A stretch of DNA of 64,000 nucleotides from positions 1,054,001 to 1,118,000 of the forward strand of contig VINJ01000001.1 in assembly GCA_013376735.1 (NCBI GenBank), in the 5' to 3' direction. Positions 8,293 through 16,577 of the stretch are shown in pieces (position 1 is the first letter of the stretch; each line of letters opens with the position of its first letter). The position numbers and the translations under genes were made by a program. The notes beneath the pieces were generated by a model that saw nothing but the letters and a program-made list of their open reading frames with translations, searched no databases and was not told the DNA's origin. This DNA is from a bacterium Scap17 (GTDB lineage: Bacteria > Pseudomonadota > Gammaproteobacteria > Pseudomonadales > Halomonadaceae).

Positions 8293-9087
8293 ATGACGCG
8301 ACGCCTGTATGCCAATCGACTCGTCGGGCTTTTCGGCGGCGCCCTGCTGGCGCTGGTGCTGTTCTATGCGCTGGCGCTGCTGGTCGCGCCGCCGGTGAAC
8401 GACACGCCGCCACCGGAGCCGCTGTCGGTCTCCACCGTTCAGGCGCCTGAAGAGGCACCGGAGCCCGCGCCGGCGGCGAGTGAAAGTCTGCCCACGCCGC
8501 CGGCCGAGCCACCGCCGCCACCCAAGGCAGCCCCGATGCCGGCACCCAAGGCGACAAGCCCGGTGGCGATTCCCGAGGTCAAGACGCCATTGCCGCCGAC
8601 GCCGGAGCTGACCATGGATGACAGCCTGCCGCCGCTGGAAGTCGAGCGTCCGCCCAAACCGACCCCCAAGCCGAAACCGACGCCCAAGCCAGCACCCAAG
8701 GCCAAGCCGGAACCCAAGGCGGTCGCCAGGCAGGCCGAGGCCGCATCATCGGCGCAGTCGGCGTCTGACGCGTCATCACAGGCCGCGGCGAAGCCGTCAA
8801 AGCCCAAGGCAGCCCCGGCGGCGCAGGGTGGTTCACCGCGGCCCACCGTGCGTACTGCTCCCGAATATCCGAGTCGTGCGCGTCGCCGCGGCATCGAGGG
8901 CTTCGTCGAGGTGGCCTTCGTGATTCGTCCGGACGGCAATGTCGATGGCGGCTCGCTGCGGGTGGTGCGTGCCGAGCCGTCGGGCGTGTTTGACAGGGCG
9001 GCGATGAAGGCGATCGCGCGCTGGGAATTCCCGGCCGCGGGCAATGCGCGCCAAGCGCGCCAGCGGCTCGAGTTCCAGTTGCGTTGA
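8293..9087 (+). CDS. tonB: TonB family protein
   Basis: A 264-residue TonB. It has one N-terminal transmembrane helix (about 9-30), a Pro-rich spacer with Lys-Pro repeats (KPTPKPKPTPKPAPKAKPEP, about 117-136), a Ser/Ala-rich linker and a C-terminal TonB domain with the conserved YP (EYPSRARRRGIEGFVEV) and IRPDGNVDG motifs. It spans the periplasm to energise TonB-dependent outer-membrane receptors. No receptor is encoded nearby, so the substrate is unknown. It is the fifth gene of the operon. Confidence 0.92.
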   Translation: MTRRLYANRLVGLFGGALLALVLFYALALLVAPPVNDTPPPEPLSVSTVQAPEEAPEPAPAASESLPTPPAEPPPPPKAAPMPAPKATSPVAIPEVKTPLPPTPELTMDDSLPPLEVERPPKPTPKPKPTPKPAPKAKPEPKAVARQAEAASSAQSASDASSQAAAKPSKPKAAPAAQGGSPRPTVRTAPEYPSRARRRGIEGFVEVAFVIRPDGNVDGGSLRVVRAEPSGVFDRAAMKAIARWEFPAAGNARQARQRLEFQLR

Positions 9088-9220
9088 GGCAACCCATGAC
9101 CCCATGGCGCGGGCTTTCATCGGGTGTCTGATGTGTGTCATATGTCGTCATCTCTGATGCCGTGGACTTGTCGGCAATGCGCCGAGTCATGGCAGCGGAT
9201 GAACGCAAGAGGAAAGACTC

Positions 9221-10516
9221 ATGGTAGCGAAATCCACACCGCCGCAGGACGCCGACAGTGCTGAGCGATCACGGGGCCTGATGGCGCGGGCGCGCCAGCT
9301 GCTGACACGCGGCGGGCGCCGACTCACCCGCGTGACGCTGGTCTCGACCTGCCTGATGCTGATGATGGAAGTCGGTGGCATCAGTGCGGCCCATGCGGCG
9401 ACGCGCGTTTCCGCCGAAGTGGCGGGGCAGTTGCGCACGCTGCAGTCACGGCTGGATGAAGGCGATTATGACGCGGTCGGTGAGCGCGCCGAGCGTGAGG
9501 CCAAGCGCCAGCGTGGTGAAGTGCGTGCGCTGTATCTGTCATTGGCGGCCAGTGCGCGAGCGCGCCAGGGCGATCAGGCCCAGGCGGCACGTCTGTATGC
9601 CGAGGCGCGTCGCCTGCCGGGCGTCAATGCCTCCCAAGCTCGCGAGTGGCTGCGTCGTGAAGCGATGCTGCGCCTGCGCGCCGGTGAGCGCGACAGCGGT
9701 ATCGCTCGCCTGGCGGAATATCTGCACGGCGGCTCGGCAAGTGCCGATGACCTGTGGCTGGCGGTCAGTCTGGAAGCCAATCGAGGTGACTGGGCGCGCG
9801 CCGAGGACTGGCTTGAGCGTGCCAGCAAGGCGAGTGCGCCGAGCGGCGATCGCCTGAAACTGGCCGTCAGCGTCTATCAGCAGACCGGCCGCCATGGCGC
9901 GGCGGTGGCGCTGGTCGAGCAGGGATTGGGCGAGTCACGCGACCCGCAGGACTGGCAGCGTGCCGTGGCGCTCTATCAGCGCCTCAACCAGAACACCCGC
10001 GCCGCCAGTACCTGGGAAGCGGCGTGGGCAGCGGGGGTCGTCAGCGGCAGTGATGCCTACCAGCAGCGAGTCGACCTGCAGCTGGCGGCCGGTGCGCCGG
10101 CGCGGGCGGCGGAGCTGATCGAGGCGGGGCTCTCGAAATCCGCGACACCTGAGGGGCAGCCGCTGCTTGACGATACCTCGGCGCTGCGTCGCCAGCTGGC
10201 GCAGGCCTGGACGGCGGCGCGCGATGTCGAGCATGCGCTCAAGGCATGGGCAGTCGTCTCGCAGCAGAGTCAGTCACTCGAGGATGCCCGGCAGTATGCC
10301 GAGCTTGCCTATGACTGGGGCCGCTGGGAAACGGCGCAGCAGGCGCTGGCCGCGGCCGGTGAGCGTGGCGATGACTCGGCGCGTCATTGGCTGCTCTCCG
10401 GCGTGGTCGCCAGTCAGCTGGAGCAGTTCGACCCTGCGCGTGAAGCCTTCAAGAAGGCTCAGGCGCGTGGCGCCGAAGGAGCCGATGCCTGGCTGAAGTC
10501 CGTCGCGCAGCGCTGA
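9221..10516 (+). CDS. TPR-type periplasmic protein of the TonB2 operon (TtpA-like)
   Basis: A 431-residue protein with a long basic n-region and a hydrophobic stretch ending at AAHA (about residues 30-58), so probably exported or anchored. The remainder is alpha-helical with tetratricopeptide-like repeats rich in Ala, Arg and Leu. TPR proteins close TonB2 clusters in marine gammaproteobacteria. The ATG at 9221 has GAGGAA 7 bases upstream. A 133-base gap separates it from tonB, so it could also have its own promoter. A molecular role is not established from sequence. Confidence 0.78.
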   Translation: MVAKSTPPQDADSAERSRGLMARARQLLTRGGRRLTRVTLVSTCLMLMMEVGGISAAHAATRVSAEVAGQLRTLQSRLDEGDYDAVGERAEREAKRQRGEVRALYLSLAASARARQGDQAQAARLYAEARRLPGVNASQAREWLRREAMLRLRAGERDSGIARLAEYLHGGSASADDLWLAVSLEANRGDWARAEDWLERASKASAPSGDRLKLAVSVYQQTGRHGAAVALVEQGLGESRDPQDWQRAVALYQRLNQNTRAASTWEAAWAAGVVSGSDAYQQRVDLQLAAGAPARAAELIEAGLSKSATPEGQPLLDDTSALRRQLAQAWTAARDVEHALKAWAVVSQQSQSLEDARQYAELAYDWGRWETAQQALAAAGERGDDSARHWLLSGVVASQLEQFDPAREAFKKAQARGAEGADAWLKSVAQR

Positions 10517-10561
10517 TGACGTGAGACGCTGGCGATCCAGCGCTGTCTGAGCATCACTGCA

Positions 10562-10615
10562 ACGCAAACGCCGCCTTTCCTGATCGTCCTGAGACGGGAA
10601 AGGCGGCATTTGCGT
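10562..10615. terminator. Bidirectional hairpin between the TPR gene and xthA
   Basis: A 19-base arm (10562-10580) pairs with 10597-10615 with one mismatch and a 16-base loop. It lies between two convergent genes and probably serves both, although neither side has a U-tract. Confidence 0.65.
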
Positions 10616-10653
10616 GTCTGGCGATCGTGTTCGCGCTGGTGCTGCTCAGCGTA

Positions 10654-11466
10654 TCAGCCGATATCGGTCCACACCGGGGCGTGATCCGACGGCTTTTCCA
10701 TGCCGCGCAGCGCGTAGTCGATACCGGAATCCTTGATCAGCGGAGTCAGGCCGGGGCTGGTCATGATCAGGTCGATGCGCAGGCCTCGCCTGGGCTCACG
10801 CTCGAAGCCGCGTGAGCGGTAGTCGAACCAGCTGAACTGATCATCGACTTCCGGGTGCACGTGGCGGAAGCTGTCGGTCAGCCCCCAGGCGTAGAGGCGC
10901 TCCATCCACTCGCGCTCGATGGGCTGGAAGCTGGTCTTGCCTTCGCGCAGCCAGCGCTTGCGGTTGGGCTCGCCGATGCCGATATCGCGGTCGGTGGCCG
11001 AGATGTTGTAGTCGCCCATCACCACCACATGCTGCTCTGGCTGGTGGTCTTCTTCCAGCAGGCGGAACAGCTGCTGATAGAAGCGCGTCTTGTAGGGGAA
11101 CTTCACCGGGTGCTCGATATTCTCGCCCTGGGGGAAGTAGCCGTTGTAGACGATCAGCGGCTCGCCGTTCGGGCCGTCGATCTCGACGCCGATCATGCGC
11201 TTCTGGGCATCCTCGTCGTCATCCGGCATGCCATAGTGCACCCTCTTCGGCACCTGACGGGTCAGCATCGCGACGCCGTAGTGACCCTTCTGGCCGTGCC
11301 ACACCACGTGATAGCCCAGCGCCTCGATGTGCGCGTGGGGGAATTCACTGTCCTGCACCTTGGTTTCCTGCAGGCCAATGACTTCCGGCTGATGCGTCTC
11401 GATCAGCGCTTCCAGCTGATGCGGGCGGGCACGGATGCCGTTGATGTTGAAGGAAATCAGGCGCAT
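10654..11466 (-). CDS. xthA: Exodeoxyribonuclease III (AP endonuclease)
   Basis: A 270-residue DNA-repair nuclease of the ExoIII/Mg-dependent AP endonuclease family, acting on abasic sites and 3' blocks. Motifs visible are [10 protein letters not shown] at the N-terminus, GLQETKVQD (metal-binding Glu), [11 protein letters not shown] (catalytic Asp/Asn) and SDHAPVW (catalytic His) at the C-terminus. I take ATG 11466 rather than GTG 11469 as the start; it overlaps the stop of the upstream gene (TGATG), so the two are coupled. Confidence 0.93.
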   Translation of the reverse strand: MRLISFNINGIRARPHQLEALIETHQPEVIGLQETKVQDSEFPHAHIEALGYHVVWHGQKGHYGVAMLTRQVPKRVHYGMPDDDEDAQKRMIGVEIDGPNGEPLIVYNGYFPQGENIEHPVKFPYKTRFYQQLFRLLEEDHQPEQHVVVMGDYNISATDRDIGIGEPNRKRWLREGKTSFQPIEREWMERLYAWGLTDSFRHVHPEVDDQFSWFDYRSRGFEREPRRGLRIDLIMTSPGLTPLIKDSGIDYALRGMEKPSDHAPVWTDIG

Positions 11467-11732
11467 CACGCTTGGCCTCCACCATCATCCTTGGAGGAGT
11501 TGTCTTCCTTTGCTAGTGCCTCAGGGTGCAGCGGCAACAGCGGCGCGGCGTTCATGCGCTCCAGCTTGGCGGCCGCCTGGGACTTGCGCTGGTCCTTCTT
11601 CTTGGCCACGTAACGCGGGCCGGAATGCACCTGGTCCGGGTTCTCGGCGCGCCACTTCTTGAAGTCCTTGCGGCGGCCGGTACGAATCTGCACCTTGTCG
11701 GCGATGGAGCGGCTCTTCTTTCTACGTGTCAT
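11466..11732 (-). CDS. Small basic protein of unknown function
   Basis: An 88-residue hydrophilic protein, very Lys/Arg-rich in its first half ([31 protein letters not shown]), with an acidic Gly/Asp-rich tail. No transmembrane helix or catalytic motif is visible. The composition suggests binding to nucleic acid or ribosomes; a YihI-like role was considered, but I see no convincing motif match. The ATG at 11732 has an AGGAA upstream. Translation is coupled to xthA through a TGATG overlap, so it may be expressed with the repair nuclease. Confidence 0.65.
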   Translation of the reverse strand: MTRRKKSRSIADKVQIRTGRRKDFKKWRAENPDQVHSGPRYVAKKKDQRKSQAAAKLERMNAAPLLPLHPEALAKEDNSSKDDGGGQA

Positions 11733-12720
11733 CTTCGGGCTTTCCTGTTCGGTGTCGGCAGTCGCCAGCCTTGAGTCGCACGGCAAGGCCGCGGCACGCG
11801 GGCAACCGCATCAGTTGACGGTCATTCTACCAGCCTGCGTGGGGCGGGTGCCATGAGGGGCGTCGTGGTGAGAAGCATCGCGTGTCGTGCACACGAGGTT
11901 GTCTCGTATCGAGTGCGTCATGATGCAGGGGCGCGAAGACGCCGGCGGGCTGGTACAATATGTCGGCGTTATCGTCGCTGCCCGCAGGTGAGGTGCGTGA
12001 CGGGTCGCTTGAACCGGCGCCTTGCGTCTCACGCACGATGGCGAGTCGCCTGCCCCTCTGGGCACGCTTCCCCTCACGCACGTCAGAGACAACGGCTTGC
12101 CGGACGCGCCAGTCTTGCTGCCATTGCCCGTGCCAGCGACAAGCAATATGTGAGTGTTACCTGAATGACCCCGACAGGGGCGCTGCCCGATCCACGACGA
12201 TGAGCGGCGGCGCACTGTCAGCTGGCGAGGAGAAGGTTGCCCTGCAGCCTGTTCCTCGCCCGAAGAAGAAGCCCTTTCGACCGACATGCAGTATCGGCCG
12301 TCCTTGTGGCGACCCATGAGCCTGTCCGCTACGTGAGCCCGGCGATGACATGACCGTTGCCACGTGAGTGAACCCTCATGGCAGACGTCCGCTCCAGTCC
12401 CTTGCCGAACATTCGGGCAAGGGCGCGCTGGATGCGTGAATCCGTCAAGAACAGGTGAGAGCATTCGTGTCCTTACTGCACCCGAGGCCTGCGCGGCCCC
12501 GGAGACGCACACCCAGGGGGTGTTGCCGCACAAGGGCAGGGGATGGCTCCCAATCCGGTAAAGGCGCATGCAGCCCGAGACTACCGCGCATCAGGCGCGA
12601 GTCAGGCGAACCAGGTGAGACGACTGGGCATGACGAACCAGCCGGATGTGGCCTGTCACGGCGAGATTCCGAGAACGACCCGCGCCTGTCGCATATGAAC
12701 CCTTGAAAAGAACGGATTAC
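11733..12720 (+). other. Gene-free stretch and probable long leader of the RhlB-like gene
   Basis: I find no convincing gene, tRNA or riboswitch here. On the plus strand TGGTACAAT (11951-11959) is an extended -10 promoter candidate without a clear -35. It would give an untranslated leader of about 755 bases before the helicase ATG. A hairpin with an 8-bp stem (12399-12406 with 12416-12423) lies inside it. The stretch could hold a regulatory leader or a small RNA. Confidence 0.4.
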
Positions 12721-14025
12721 ATGAGCGAGACGGATCAGACCCAGCCAGCCGCTGAGCAGACTCAGCAAGAGCCGCAGGACCCGAACCAGAAGCCGAGAAA
12801 ACCCAAGCGTCGTCGTCGCAAGCCGCGTCGCTCCCAGTCCAAGTGGAACCTCGATCAGTTCCCGGTCGCGCCGGTCGCCGGCCAGTGGCGCTTCCATGAT
12901 TTCGATCTGCCGCTGCCGCTGATGCGTGCCATCCAGAAGGCCGGCTTTGAATACTGCACCCCGATCCAGGCCCAGACCTTCGAGAAGGCGCTGCTGGGTG
13001 GTGACGTGGTCGGCCGTGCCCAGACCGGCAGCGGCAAGACCGCCGCCTTCCTGATCGCCACCCTGGCCTACTTCCTGGAAGAGAAAGCGCCGGAAGGCCA
13101 GAAGCCTGGCGCGCCGCGTGCCGTCATCATCGCGCCGACCCGTGAGCTTGCGCTGCAGATCGAGAAGGACGCCAAGGCGTTCTCCGAATTCGCGCGCATC
13201 TCGGTGGCCTGCGTGGTGGGCGGCATGGACTACCAGAAGCAGCGTGAACGCCTCGAGCGCAAGGTCGACCTGCTGGTCGCCACGCCAGGCCGCCTGCTCG
13301 ATTTCCACACCAAGCGCGATGTCGATCTCTCCGAGACCGAGGTGCTGGTGGTCGACGAAGCGGACCGCATGCTGTCGATGGGCTTCATTCCTGACGTCAA
13401 GCGCATCATCCGCGCCACGCCACGTCCCGAAGAGCGCCAGACGCTGCTGTTCTCCGCCGAACTGTCTTCCGACGTGCTGGGGCTGGCCGAGCAGTGGACG
13501 CATGAGGCAACTCAGGTCGCGGTCGAGCACGAAGCGACGGCTGCCATCGCGGCGGACAACGACGCCGTGCAGAGCTACACCGTGAGCGATGATGACAAGC
13601 TGCGTCTGTTGATCAATCTGGTGAAGCAGGGCGAGATGGAGCGCTCCGTGGTCTTCGGCAACAGCCGTGGGCTGGTGCGCAGGATCAACGCCGCTCTCAA
13701 GGAAGCCGGTATCGAGTCGGCGGTGATGTCCGGCGCCGAGACCCAGACCGAGCGCCTGGAAGCCCATGAGGCCTTCCGCAACGGCAAGCTCAAGGTGCTG
13801 GTGGTCAGCGATGTCGCCGGGCGCGGCTTCGCACTCGAAGACGCGACCCATGCGATCAACTTCACGCTGCCGGAAGTGCCGGAAGACTACGTCCACCGTG
13901 CAAGCTTCAGCGATGTGACCTTGATCAGCTTCGTCGGTGAGGAAGATGTCTTCTCACTGCCGGAGATCGAGGACTACCTGCAGGAAACGCTGCCGCGTCA
14001 GCAGCCGCCCCAGGGCCTGTTGTAA
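12721..14025 (+). CDS. rhlB: RhlB-like DEAD-box RNA helicase with missing motif VI
   Basis: A 434-residue DEAD-box protein most like RhlB. A basic N-terminal tail (KPRKPKRRRRKPRRSQSK) leads into the Q motif (TPIQ), Walker A AQTGSGKT (100-107), PTRELALQ, TPGRLL and DEAD (212-215). Two core motifs are abnormal. Motif III reads SAE (245-247) instead of SAT. Motif VI, normally HRxGRTGR, is replaced after HR (392-393) by ASFSDVT, so the arginine finger is absent although the frame is intact. Motif V reads SDVAGRGF. The N-terminal domain should bind RNA and nucleotide, but ATP hydrolysis or unwinding is doubtful. The start ATG 12721 has only a weak ribosome site. The flanking ends align with normal RhlB. 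Confidence 0.85.
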   Translation: MSETDQTQPAAEQTQQEPQDPNQKPRKPKRRRRKPRRSQSKWNLDQFPVAPVAGQWRFHDFDLPLPLMRAIQKAGFEYCTPIQAQTFEKALLGGDVVGRAQTGSGKTAAFLIATLAYFLEEKAPEGQKPGAPRAVIIAPTRELALQIEKDAKAFSEFARISVACVVGGMDYQKQRERLERKVDLLVATPGRLLDFHTKRDVDLSETEVLVVDEADRMLSMGFIPDVKRIIRATPRPEERQTLLFSAELSSDVLGLAEQWTHEATQVAVEHEATAAIAADNDAVQSYTVSDDDKLRLLINLVKQGEMERSVVFGNSRGLVRRINAALKEAGIESAVMSGAETQTERLEAHEAFRNGKLKVLVVSDVAGRGFALEDATHAINFTLPEVPEDYVHRASFSDVTLISFVGEEDVFSLPEIEDYLQETLPRQQPPQGLL

Positions 14026-14104
14026 CGCCTGCTTGCCTCCGACCAGCCAAAGAAAGGTGGCCGGCCGCGCGGGGCAGTCGAGGTAGATGGCAGTAGCACG
14101 CAAA

Positions 14105-14134
14105 GACGGCGGACAGCTCAGGCTGTTCGCCGTC
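14105..14134 (+). terminator. Hairpin after the RhlB-like gene
   Basis: A 13-bp stem with one G-U pair (14105-14117 with 14122-14134) and a TCAG loop lies 80 bases past the helicase stop. The downstream bases TTGCGC give only a weak U-tract. Confidence 0.5.
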
Positions 14135-14170
14135 TTGCGCTCCATGATCCGCTGGCTTGACGACGAGTGG

Positions 14171-14198
14171 CCAGTCGCCAGTCGCCAGTCGCCAGTCG
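14171..14198. repeat. Tandem 7-bp repeat
   Basis: Four perfect copies of CCAGTCG run head to tail, followed by a degenerate CCAATTG. They lie between the RhlB-like gene and dinG, 70 bases upstream of the dinG start. Confidence 0.9.
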
Positions 14199-14269
14199 CC
14201 AATTGTTGTTGACCGTAACCGGCTGTCGTGGGGTAGGGGTGGATGGCCAGTTGAGGAGAGAGACACGCA

Positions 14270-16408
14270 ATGCTGGAAGATAGCCTCAAGGGCGAGATTC
14301 AGGGCGCCTATCGCAAGTTGCTCGAGGGTCTTGAGCTGACGCCGCGCTATGGGCAGCGGCTGATGATCGCCGAGATCGCGCGCACCCTGGGCAACATCGA
14401 GCAGAATCCGGAAGGCTATCGCCTCGGCAACGAGCATGTCTGCGTGCTGGAGGCCGGTACCGGTACCGGCAAGACGCTGGCCTATCTGCTCTCCGCGCTG
14501 CCGGTGGCCAAGGCGCGCGGCAAGCGGCTGGTGGTCTCGACCGCGACCATCGCGCTGCAGGAACAGGTCATGCATCAAGACCTGCCGGCGCTCAAGAAGC
14601 ATTCGGGGCTGAGCTTCGACTATGCGCTGGCCAAGGGTCGTCGCCGTTACCTGTGCGTGCAGAAGCTCGACCAGGCGCTGGAAGGGGTCGAGGACAACCC
14701 GACCATGGCGCTGTTCGAGCGCGACATGATCGCCAGCGACGGCGGCGGCTTCGTGGAGCTGGCCGGCAAGATGGCCGAGGACTATGCCAGCGGCGAGTGG
14801 GCAGGGGATCGCGACAGCTGGCCGTTGCAGATCGAGGACCGCGACTGGGCGCGTCTGACCACCGACCATCGTCAGTGTACCAATCGCCGCTGCAGCCACT
14901 TCTCGGCCTGCGCCTTCTTCCGGGCCCGTCGTCAGCTGGAGCAGGCCGACATCATCGTCGCCAACCATGACCTGGTGCTGGCGGATCTCTCGCTGGGTGG
15001 CGGGCTGGTGCTGCCATCGCCCAGTGACTGCATCTATGTCTTCGACGAGGCGCACCATCTGCCCGACAAGGCGCTGGATCACTTCCATCACCGTACGCCG
15101 ATCAATCAGACGCTGCGCTGGCTGGGCAACCTCAAGAAGTCGCTCACCGAGCTGAATGCGGCGCTGGGCAGTCAGCCGACCATCGGCCGTCTGCTGGCGC
15201 GCATGCCCGAGTTGCTGGCGGATATCGAGCCGCGTCTGGGCGAGGTGTTCGGGCTGGGGCATCAGCTGGCGGATCTGCCCAATGGGGCCGGCGAGGACGT
15301 CACCAATCATCGCTTCGAGCGCGGTCAGGCACCGGAGGCGCTCAAGGAGCTGGGCCACAATCTGCTCAAGGGCTTCGCGGAGCTGTCACGGGCGCTGGAG
15401 CAGATCGCCGATATCCTGCGCGAGAGTCTGGACCCGGAGAAGGCCACCGGGCTGCCCAAGGAGAATGCCGAGGACTGGTTGCCGCTGGTGGCCCTGCTGC
15501 ACGGGCGTGCGCTGGAAGCCCAAGCGCTGTGGGAGGCCATCGGCCTGAGCGATCCCGCGGATGGGCCGCCGCATGCGCGCTGGCTGACCTTCGAGCGCTT
15601 CAATGGCGAGCCGGAGATGACTGTCTCGGCAAGCCCGGTGTCGGCCGCGGAAACGCTGGCGCGTCACCTGTGGGGCGCCTGTTTCGGCGCAGTGCTGACG
15701 TCCGCGACCCTGACGGCGCTCAATCGCTTCGAGCGCCTGCAGGAGCGCGCGGGCCTGGCCAATCGCTATCGCTATCAGCGTCTACCCAGCCCGTTCGATT
15801 ATGGCAAGGCGGTGCTGGCCATTCCGCGCGAGGCGGTGGAGCCGTCGCCGCCCGGCCCGCATGAGCAGGCGATCGTCGACTTCGTCAATGCGCTGGATGT
15901 GCGCGAGGCGGTGCTGGTGCTGTTCAGCTCGCGCAAGCAGCTGGCGGCGGTCAACAAGGCGCTGGATGGCGAGACCCGCAAGCGGGTGCTGGCGCAGAGT
16001 CGTCTGCCCAAGCATGAGCTGCTGAGTCAGCACCGCAAGGCGGTGGATGGCGGGCGCGGCAGCATCATCTTCGGGCTGGCGAGCTTCGCCGAGGGCATCG
16101 ACCTGCCCGGCAAGTATCTGACCCACGTGGTGATCACGCGGCTGCCGTTCGCGGTGCCGGATGACCCAGTCGGTGCGACGCTGGCGGAGTGGATCGAGTC
16201 GCGGGGTGGCAATCCGTTCATGCGCATCGCGGTGCCGGATGTCTCCATAAAGCTGGTGCAGGCCTGCGGGCGCCTGATTCGCAAGGAGGCCGATGAAGGG
16301 CGTATCACGATTCTGGATCGACGTATCCTCACCAAGCGTTATGGCCAGCAGCTGATCGAGGCCTTGCCGCCCTTCGTGCGCGAGATCGATGGCGTGCGTC
16401 AGAACTGA
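14270..16408 (+). CDS. dinG: ATP-dependent DNA helicase DinG
   Basis: A 712-residue superfamily 2 (XPD/Rad3-like) 5'-3' DNA helicase that handles R-loops, D-loops and replication-transcription conflicts. It shows Walker A EAGTGTGKT (about 61-69), DEAH (259-262) and the four iron-sulfur cysteines at 129, 203, 208 and 214 (C...CTNRRCSHFSAC). The C-terminal motifs FGLASFAEGIDLPG and QACGRLIR close the helicase core. Length matches E. coli DinG (716). ATG 14270 follows GAGGAGAG. It seems to be a single transcription unit ended by the bidirectional terminator near 16.5 kb. Confidence 0.95.
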   Translation: MLEDSLKGEIQGAYRKLLEGLELTPRYGQRLMIAEIARTLGNIEQNPEGYRLGNEHVCVLEAGTGTGKTLAYLLSALPVAKARGKRLVVSTATIALQEQVMHQDLPALKKHSGLSFDYALAKGRRRYLCVQKLDQALEGVEDNPTMALFERDMIASDGGGFVELAGKMAEDYASGEWAGDRDSWPLQIEDRDWARLTTDHRQCTNRRCSHFSACAFFRARRQLEQADIIVANHDLVLADLSLGGGLVLPSPSDCIYVFDEAHHLPDKALDHFHHRTPINQTLRWLGNLKKSLTELNAALGSQPTIGRLLARMPELLADIEPRLGEVFGLGHQLADLPNGAGEDVTNHRFERGQAPEALKELGHNLLKGFAELSRALEQIADILRESLDPEKATGLPKENAEDWLPLVALLHGRALEAQALWEAIGLSDPADGPPHARWLTFERFNGEPEMTVSASPVSAAETLARHLWGACFGAVLTSATLTALNRFERLQERAGLANRYRYQRLPSPFDYGKAVLAIPREAVEPSPPGPHEQAIVDFVNALDVREAVLVLFSSRKQLAAVNKALDGETRKRVLAQSRLPKHELLSQHRKAVDGGRGSIIFGLASFAEGIDLPGKYLTHVVITRLPFAVPDDPVGATLAEWIESRGGNPFMRIAVPDVSIKLVQACGRLIRKEADEGRITILDRRILTKRYGQQLIEALPPFVREIDGVRQN

Positions 16409-16491
16409 TGGGCCAGAACTGATGGATCAGGACTGATGGTTCAGGGCTGGACGGTTAGAGCTGGCCCGTCAGCTGCCGACCCAGCGGCCAC

Positions 16492-16522
16492 AAAAAAGCC
16501 CCGCCAATCGGCGGGGCTTTTT
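16492..16522. terminator. Bidirectional terminator between dinG and DAHP synthase
   Basis: An 8-bp GC stem (16498-16505 with 16510-16517) has an A tract on its left and a T tract on its right, so it works for both convergent genes. Confidence 0.92.
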
Positions 16523-16577
16523 CAGGACGAGACACCCAATGCTGCCGGCCTGAAGCCAGTGGTCTCAGGTTTCTGGC

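Noticed and set aside
11466-11732. YihI-like Der activator for the small basic protein
   Set aside because: Basic composition only; I could not find a convincing motif match.
14171-14198. Possible CRISPR array
   Set aside because: A 7-bp tandem repeat with no spacers; no cas genes in the window.
13925-15358. Minus-strand frame of 477 codons across the RhlB-like gene end and dinG
   Set aside because: Crosses two real genes and has no family motif or ribosome site.
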